Shown: positions 57,979 to 64,000 of the stretch, one piece after another | How the letters are laid out: the number at the start of each line of letters is the position of its first letter | How positions within the stretch are numbered: the stretch's first letter is position 1 | Origin: Riptortus pedestris | Taxonomy: Eukaryota > Arthropoda > Insecta > Hemiptera > Alydidae | Length of the DNA stretch: 64,000 bases | Assembly (NCBI GenBank): GCA_019009955.1 | Contig: CM032229.1 | Location: forward strand, 8,260,001-8,324,000 | Reading direction: 5' to 3' | Translations under genes and position numbers: made by a program | Notes under the pieces: model-generated | Told to the model about the DNA's origin: nothing | The model's database searches: none | What the model saw: only the letters and a program-made list of their open reading frames with translations

Positions 57979-60487
57979 TATATATATATACAGTTTTGAA
58001 CGGACCTCATTTTCGTCATCTCCTGGGTAGGATCGATGGACATTTGAAGAAAAATTTCGAAAATTCCGTCATGAGTACAACCTCAATAGCTGATTTCCCT
58101 TAAGGGAAATCTGCTAAAAACAATATTTGGTATTTAAGCCTGTAATGAATTGGTTCATGATATAACAGCTTATTGTTGATATGCCATGAGAAGGAGTTGG
58201 GGTTTACAGAAGGCCGTAAACTAGCAAAATGCAAATATCTCCGTTAATACTAAAGACAGAGAATAAATGTGTGTAACAATATTTATAGTAAATTTAATTT
58301 CCAATAAGATTAGCTCTATACAATTTTTCGATCCGACCTATAGTAACAGAGATATTTCGAATTTTTGAAATTCCTCCCCACCGAACCCCCCCCCCCTCCC
58401 TTGTCCGATTGCAACCGTTAACGAACTTTTTTTTTTTTTTACACAAAACGATTATGTATCGAGTTTGGTAACGATTAAACAATAATTACGACACCTAGCG
58501 GTAACAAACAAATATATATAGTTCCAAACGGACCTCATTTTCGTCATGTGCTGGGTGGGATCGATGGACATTCGTGGAAATGTTTCTCGTAATATCGCGT
58601 CATGAGTACGACTTCATAGCTATTTTCCCTTCAAGGAAATCTGCTAATTGCGACCGCTAGAACGGCTTAGACAAATTTTTTGATGATCGCGTCATGAGTA
58701 CTATCTCAATAGCTGTTTTCCTTGAGTGAAATCTTCTCAAATCAGTACATATATTCAATAGGTAAAATTAAGACTATTAAAACAAATAAAAAAAAAAAAC
58801 TAGTTGTTAGGGCGTGCGGTTAGCCTTTGTGTTAATAATAAGAAAGCATTAGACTGAAATAAAATTAATAAAAGAGATAATTTCCTCACCATGCATACGG
58901 AAGTATTTACTATTTTCTTGTAAAGATGAGGGTAAAATAATACAAGCCACTATTTGAGTTCTCCAAAGAATCAAAATATATTGAGTAAGTTATAGCATAT
59001 ACACAAACTTTATAGTGATGAACCTTCTGATAAGTTAGAACAAAATGATAATAATTTGAAACAACTGAAACCTGAAAAGAATACTAATCTAGGAACTAGC
59101 CTTATTGATAACTCTGTTATAAAAATAAAGAAACTTTAACTTTATTAAAGAAGGCTGTAAAACATAGAAAGAAAAATAATGGTCGCCTTTATTAAGTTTG
59201 TAAACTTTAGCGGCAAGCCAATACTTTATATACACTAGATAATGATTGAAATGTCCTTTATCATGAGTACTCATTCGATTGTCAACGTCGATAATGCTAG
59301 CATTATAGTAAAAGAAAGAGGTACCTTTGATGAAAATATACTTTCCATGAGGCGGACTTTCCTTCCAGTGTTATTTGTGTTCCACATCAGATTCCTTCTT
59401 CTAACTGGTGCAGAATGATAGCGGAGGCCTCTATCTTCGATGCGGAGAGATCCTTTCTGAGTAAAATCGCTGTGAGAGCCGAAAAACATTCACTTTTGCG
59501 GAGCAGAAAACAACCATGTGCCCACACAGGAACAATAGGACCAACAATGGCTGCCCAGCCTAAAACGAGCGCTCCATCCTGTACACCAGCGCTGCAGTTT
59601 CCGATCTTGGCCACCGCCCACGGCGACCTCCTGATGTACGGTTAGTGAACTAATAAGCGCGGGAGGACACGACTGAACACTAGTATTGTATGCAAAATTT
59701 AGTGGACTGTATATAAAAACTAAGGCTGGCTCCGATGTAAACCGATCGCACATGCCTGGCGTAGGGAAAATAAAAGTACTCACATATAACACCACAGCCG
59801 GTGACCACTGGAGCGCGACTGCTTGCCTCGTGACTTGTCCGGTAGGGGCGCCACCTCTGCTTTACCTCGATCAAGGATGAACTTGAAATTCTGATACCGG
59901 ATGTACAGGTACCAAACAAGTATGTACATAAAAAAATATTGAGATTGAATTTTCTAAAATCTTGATTTATAGAAGGCTAAATAAACCTTTCACATAAATT
60001 GATAATTGCGTTTATTTTCTATTAATTCTAAGACGAATTATTAATCCAGACCGTGTTTCAGTGCCGAATAGAAGCTACACCAACTTGTTGCGGATTCCCT
60101 GTGTTCGACTGTATATCGGTGGGCTTGGAGACATCCTGCCAGTCGCTGAACGACTTCCCCGAGCTGCAAGCAGAGCTGGTGATGAGAGTGAGAGAGGCCA
60201 AGGACCAAGGGCAGAGTGACATCACCGTGGACGAGGTTCGGCTAGATGTCAACGGGCTACTGGGAGCTGGCGAAGGGAACAGCAGCAGCACGACCACCAG
60301 GAGGCCGGCTACCGGCAATTCGGAGAGGAGATACGGCGGCCAGACAGACAGACGGACAGACAGAGTGCCGGCCAGACCTACCCCTGGGAATGTGATGAGG
60401 AGGAGGCAGCCAACACCACAAGCACGGAATGCTCGGAGAGTTACTACCCCTAGGGCGAGGACAACCACCGAAGCAGACGAAGAATAA
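54688..60487 (+). CDS. G5: secreted six-cysteine protein with long Arg/Thr-rich tail, two exons, 167 aa
   Basis: Exon 1 is 54688-54765 (26 codons, donor CCA|GTGAGT) and exon 2 is 60062-60487 (141 codons plus stop, acceptor TTTCAG|TGC). The inferred phase-0 intron is 5.3 kb and packed with REP-A copies. The signal peptide is about residues 1-17 (MFGLSAIFLALLSVGSA). Cysteines are at 20, 27, 35, 36, 43 and 52: C-x6-C-x7-CC-x6-C-x8-C, the same grid as G1-G4. After the cysteine domain come an acidic helical stretch and a low-complexity tail rich in Arg, Thr, Pro and Gln (for example RRYGGQTDRRTDR, then TTPRARTTTEADEE), unlike any sibling. Exon 2 is GC-richer than its surroundings. The pairing of these two exons rests on matching phase, spacing and strand across a long intron. 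It is the least certain join in the family. The function is unknown. Confidence 0.6.
54940..55310 (+). repeat. Three truncated REP-A starts in a row
   Basis: Left ends recur at 54942 (TACGTCACTCTGGGG), 55111 (AAAAGTCCGTAAACTAAGCA) and 55165 (GTCCGTCACGCAGGGGTTGC). Only the last has the full arm, to GGCTCCGAG. They lie at the start of the G5 intron. Confidence 0.7.
55545..56757 (+). repeat. REP-A long-variant copies with (TA)n (G5 intron)
   Basis: Two tandem copies of the long-variant arm (55545-55760 and 55770-56140), then core, ACCGCTAGAGCGGT, (TA)n at 56578-56626 and the GCTGATTTCCCTGAAGGG end at about 56752. The 157-codon frame here is chance. Confidence 0.75.
56757..57380 (+). repeat. 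Two partial REP-A cores in tandem (G5 intron)
   Basis: Core-to-end copy 56757-57143 (end GAATTCCCTTAAGGGAAATC), then a further core 57143-57380 leading into the GTCATTTCACACACGCATTT module. Confidence 0.7.
57383..58118 (+). repeat. REP-A complete copy with (TA)n (G5 intron)
   Basis: GTCCGTCACGCAGGGGCTGC start, arm, core, CTAGAGCGGTAACAGAC, (TA)n at 57938-57990 and GCTGATTTCCCTTAAGGG end. Good forward reference copy, about 735 bp. Confidence 0.9.
58118..58745 (+). repeat. REP-A copy without CACGCAGGGG end (G5 intron)
   Basis: AAACAATATTTGGTATTTAA module directly after the previous copy, core, C-run at 58386, TTCCCTTCAAGGAAATCTGC end, then a short repeated tail to 58745. Confidence 0.75.
59414..59640 (+). 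CDS. Candidate coding exon of unknown gene (inside G5 intron)
   Basis: A strong acceptor (pyrimidine-rich TTCCTTCTTCTAACTGGTGCAG) ends at 59413, and a GTTAGT donor begins at 59641. Between them one frame is open with GC-richer codons, encoding for example HSLLRSRKQPCAHTGTIGPT and ALQFPILATAHGDLLMY. A small possible next exon (59800-59844, TAACACCACAG acceptor, GTAGGG donor) continues in phase. The minus strand is also open over the same stretch (PWAVAKIGNCSAGVQDGALV and on), so the strand is not certain. No protein family was recognised. It could be a nested gene, a skipped G5 exon, or chance in a GC-rich island. Confidence 0.3.
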
Positions 60488-60919
60488 CTAACACCGCCCT
60501 TATGCCTAGATATTAAGATATATGTATATTAAAAGATATATTTATCTATTAACTCTCTAGAATGTTATTATTTATTTGAAATGCCGCTACAATGGCGATT
60601 TATCTTTTAACATGTTGAAATTTAATTTTACAAAATTAAATAAATATTAAAATTTTTACAAAGCTAAGTATTACAAATGTACAAAATAAATAGAATGGAC
60701 AAAACTAAATGTAAATTGTTAGTATATTTAAACATGAGGGGAAAAAAAAAAACTAAAACTAAAAGAGAAACTATAAATAGTTAAACTGGAAGAAGGCAAA
60801 CCGTATATTCGACGTACAGTTACTTGCTATATATAACCTTCATAATGGGAAATAATAATTTTTATATTTTATCAAATGACCCACTATTTCTTAATACTTA
60901 AAAACATCAACTATAACTT

Positions 60920-61095
60920 GGCTAATACCGGCAAGTAGTTGGCATACATTTGTGGGCCATGGCTCCGTTATTACTTGTGTGCAGCCAATATGTGTTTTAC
61001 AGTCAGCAGTCTACTGCAGTAGCGACATATAGGTTCATCTTGTCTGCTCAGTAGATATGAATGTTTTAGTCTGGTGAGTCCTGTGTCTAGGCACA
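60920..61095 (-). mobile_element. Non-LTR retrotransposon C-terminal fragment
   Basis: The minus strand encodes TRLKHSYLLSRQDEPICRYC and LLTVKHIL, matching the TRLxHxxLL...CxxC...LTVEHIL tail of insect non-LTR ORF2 proteins. Stops follow, and no upstream RT is present. It lies 400 bp downstream of G5 in opposite orientation. Confidence 0.55.
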
Positions 61096-61221
61096 GTAGT
61101 ACTAACGCTCTAACAGATGCAATTTATGTTTGATCATTGAAATTAAAAATCATGTTCCTGAGTTCTTTCTAGTTGGAAAATAGAGAATAGCTTGTCATTC
61201 CAGCAAGTGGGAAATATAAAA

Positions 61222-61659
61222 GTCCGTCACGCAGGGGCTGGGAAACAGATTTCCCACGTGTGCTTCGTATTTGCATTAATCTCAAAAAGTAAAAGCCCAA
61301 TAAGAACTATATTTGGTATTTGTGCTTCAAATAATGTGCTTCATAATATAACAATAACTTATTGTTAATAGTACATGAGTAGGAGTGGGAGTTTACTGAA
61401 TGGCGAAAACTACAAAATGCAAATATCTCGGTTAATAATCAAGAAAGTGAAAATACGTACAAAACAACATTTATAGAATAATACTTATGCAGCGAGATTG
61501 GTTTTATACAATTTTTCGATCTGACGCATAATAGATGTTAAGATTCTTCGAAATTCCTCTCATCTGAAGGATTCCTCTTATCTTATTTTTATATAAAACC
61601 TTTAAATATCGAGTTTGGAAACGATTAAACCAACATTGCGACCGCTAGAGTGGTAACAG

Positions 61660-61706
<47 letters not shown>

Positions 61707-61832
61707 ATTTTGAACACCACTTCATTTTCGTCTTCGACTAGGTAGGATTGACATTTGAAAATTTTCGAAAATCGCGTCACTATTGCTGATCTCCCACAAG
61801 GGAAATTTTCTAAAAGAGTAATCTGCTAAAAG
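61222..61832 (+). repeat. REP-A copy with (TA)n
   Basis: GTCCGTCACGCAGGGGCTGG start (AACTAAG deleted), ATTTGGTATTTGTGCTTC module, core, (TA)n at 61665-61701 and a duplicated end (AATTTTCTAAAAG / AATCTGCTAAAAG). Confidence 0.8.
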
Positions 61833-62444
61833 TCCATTTTATCAACTTTGTTCATTTGTACGATCAAGTATCCATTGTAGCTAGAGAAGTAATGTGATTT
61901 TTACTTCGTACTTACCTTAAGAATCATGTTTTCGTTTCATCATCTATTGTTTCGTTTGTACTTGTAAATATAAAAATGAGCATTAAAAGTGCGAATGGAA
62001 GTTAGATTAAGGTTGCCAAATTAGTATTATTGATTTATTTTTACTCTTCGTTATTATTTTGGTACCAGTTTCTTTTGTACGTACAAGGTCTAGAAGCAGT
62101 GTTCGTCTTTAAGTTATTATTGACCTGATGAGTTCAAAGGAACCTCTTGGACTTATTAGTAGAATATTCAACTATTCAAGTATTCATAAGCTTAATTAAT
62201 GGAATATGCGGCTGATTGGATTATCCAATGGTTTGATTGCATGATTCCTCTTCGGGAAATCACAAGGATATAGATAATATCAATCCCAAACGATGGTAAA
62301 GCTGCAGCAATATATTTTGGCATCCCTTAAATAGATAATAATAATAGGAGAATTATGAACTGATAGACTTAGTTATTTTAATTGTTATTTTGTTGTAGCC
62401 CACCCTTAGGTTATTTATAGTTAATCCCCCATTAGCAGCGATTA

Positions 62445-62632
62445 GGAGCTGAGGTTAGCGATGTGTGTTAAGGCATTGCTCCAAATACACCTGGATTAGA
62501 TTGAGCCGCTGAGTTCGATTCCCGTGTGGGCTGTGAACTTTATTTGCTGAACAACTCACTAATCAAAATAGTACTCCAAGTGGTTAGAAAAGGCTGGCGG
62601 TCTTTTTACAAGCAGACTCAAGTAACACAAAG
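62445..62632 (+). repeat. SINE-B-related copy
   Basis: Box A-like GAGGTTAGCGATGTG, box B GAGTTCGATTCCCGTG, then GAAAAGGCTGGCGGTC. A diverged subfamily with a different body. Confidence 0.6.
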
Positions 62633-63003
62633 GTAACGTTAAGTGCCAAATATTATTTCATGCGCTTTGAGTTTTGACGCTATACGGAAAACAAATAATT
62701 TGTGATTTTGTAAAAAAATTGGTCTATTCTAATACTATAGTATTAAATATAGACCTTTTTTTGTTTTAAACGTTATTTAATGAATGCCGTTCTCTGGAGA
62801 ACATATGCTACACTATCTTCTGATCGATCACACCCAACAGTTTGTTGTATTATACAATAATGCATTGCAGAAATCACTATCATATTCATTATTCGACACC
62901 AACATTTTTTGAAGAGTCAGCTTCTAAACTGAATCTCAAAAATAAGAGATGAAAGCGCTAAAAAAACTAGACTTATTATAGTTTAGCACAATAACATACA
63001 TAG

Positions 63004-63590
63004 AAGTCCGTCTCGCAGTAGGCTGCGTAAACTAAGCAGCTTTCCCACATGCTGGAATAAAACACTACTGATCTCATCTCAGCATATATTCTCTATTTCC
63101 AACAAAAAAAAAAAAAAACGAATAATAGAAGTGCGTGGTCAACAAAATCTTAATTGATGCCGTCATCACACTAACTATTTGCAACAATAAAGGTCCATTG
63201 AAAACAACATTTTGTATTTCTGTTAGGAATAAGACATTTCATGATATATTCTCTTATCTTTCAAGTCAGATGACTGAAAATGGGGGTTTACTGATGGCAG
63301 AAAACCAAAAAAATGGCAATGTCTCGGTTACAATTGAAGATAGAGAAAACAAGTATGTAACAGCATTTAAACATCATCAAATTTGAAATAATGTTGGTTC
63401 TATACAATGTTTCGATAAGGCGCATAATAATGGAGATATTTTGAATTTTCGAACCTCCTCTAAACTCCCTCTCCCACTGGTCCGATTTCCGCCGTTAACG
63501 AACTTGTTCTTTAGTACACATAAAACGTTTTAACATCGAGTTTAGTACCGATCAAACCAAAATTGTGACCGCTAGAGCGGTGAAAGACAA

Positions 63591-63634
<44 letters not shown>

Positions 63635-64000
63635 TGTATACACCACCATTTATTAAATATGAATGTTTTTTGAGGCATAAGAATTACTGAAGGCAGAATA
63701 CAAGAAAGTAGGAATAACTCTCTTAATAATTGAGCCACAAAATAATGCAATAATAGAGCAAAACTTGTAGAACATCAAAAGGTTGGCCTTATAACATCTA
63801 CGATCATTTACAAATCCATCTAAACACTCAATATTCCAGGTCCAATTTCCGATAATAACAATTATGATCTAGTGTTGAGTGAAACACCTAAATATCGAGT
63901 ATGGTATAGATCAAATAGACATTTTCGAGTAAAGAACGAAGTGTAAATTGATGACGTCATCACATTATGTATTTGCATGTATCTCACAAAATTAAAGTTC
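63004..64000 (+). repeat. REP-A copy running to the window edge
   Basis: GTCCGTCTCGCAGTAGGCTG start of the TCTCATCTCAGCATATATTC subtype, core, palindrome near 63567, (CA)n, then a second core-like part with GATGACGTCATCACATTATG. Cut off by the window end. Confidence 0.75.
63594..63630 (+). repeat. (CA)n microsatellite within REP-A
   Basis: It occupies the REP-A position where other copies have (TA)n, right after the ACCGCTAGAGCGGT palindrome region. Confidence 0.9.

Noticed and set aside
60058..60468. 136-codon minus-strand frame opposite G5 exon 2
   Set aside because: A GC-rich antisense shadow; the plus strand has the acceptor and the family cysteine grid.
1..64000. CRISPR array, operon or phage-type system
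   Set aside because: Repeats are dispersed eukaryotic elements with no regular spacers, and genes have introns and polyadenylation signals.

Overview
The window looks like an AT-rich, repeat-laden eukaryotic genome, most likely an insect. The evidence is GT-AG introns, signal-peptide genes split by phase-0 introns, jockey-like and RNase H-bearing non-LTR retrotransposon debris, a tRNA-derived SINE, hAT transposase debris, and one axonemal radial-spoke protein gene. I cannot name the species. No bacterial-type gene organisation, rRNA or stand-alone tRNA gene was seen.

The main finding is a family of small secreted cysteine-rich proteins. Five two-exon genes were reconstructed: G1 (minus, 4394-8115), G2 (minus, 19110-20820), G3 (plus, 29037-30270), G4 (minus, 40865-43770) and G5 (plus, 54688-60487). 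A sixth, unpaired first exon lies at 31265-31369. In every gene exon 1 encodes a signal peptide and the first mature cysteine, followed by exactly six residues. A phase-0 intron (0.9-5.3 kb) follows, and exon 2 opens with the second cysteine. The mature framework is C-x6-|-C-x5..7-CC-x6-C-x8..10-C. This C-C-CC-C-C order resembles cystine-knot (knottin) peptides; the function is unknown. I find no account of this cluster from memory, and novelty cannot be checked here.

The other clear host gene is a radial spoke head protein of the RSPH4A/RSPH6A type (minus, 49608 to at least 51329), encoded in one long open frame of about 570 codons. It should act in axonemes, which in insects means sperm flagella and chordotonal cilia.

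Most of the rest is repeats. The dominant family (REP-A, well over 20 copies in both orientations) is a non-coding interspersed element. One end reads like GTCCGTCACGCAGGGGCTGC, the other carries TTCCCTTAAGGGAAATC, and an internal ACCGCT/AGCGGT palindrome sits beside a (TA)n tract. Others are a tRNA-derived SINE (SINE-B), a GTTAACCAAGGAGG-containing repeat (REP-C), Helitron-like remnants, a 196-bp copia-like solo LTR, a large near-perfect palindrome (39.48-40.09 kb), an 18-bp minisatellite, an ACTCTA-rich satellite, and several decayed retroelement and transposase pieces. Many lie inside the introns of the secreted-protein genes.

Layout: 0-9 kb G1 with REP-A and a hAT remnant in its intron; 9-19 kb REP-A and an RNase H remnant; 19-21 kb G2; 21-29 kb REP-C, an LTR-like promoter, REP-A and the minisatellite; 29-31.4 kb G3 and the orphan exon; 31.6-40 kb satellite, retroelement debris, REP-A and the palindrome; 40.8-43.8 kb G4; 44-49 kb SINEs and a jockey-like element; 49.6-51.4 kb RSPH4/6; 51.5-54.5 kb SINEs and Helitron-like pieces; 54.7-60.5 kb G5 with a REP-A-filled intron; 61-64 kb REP-A.
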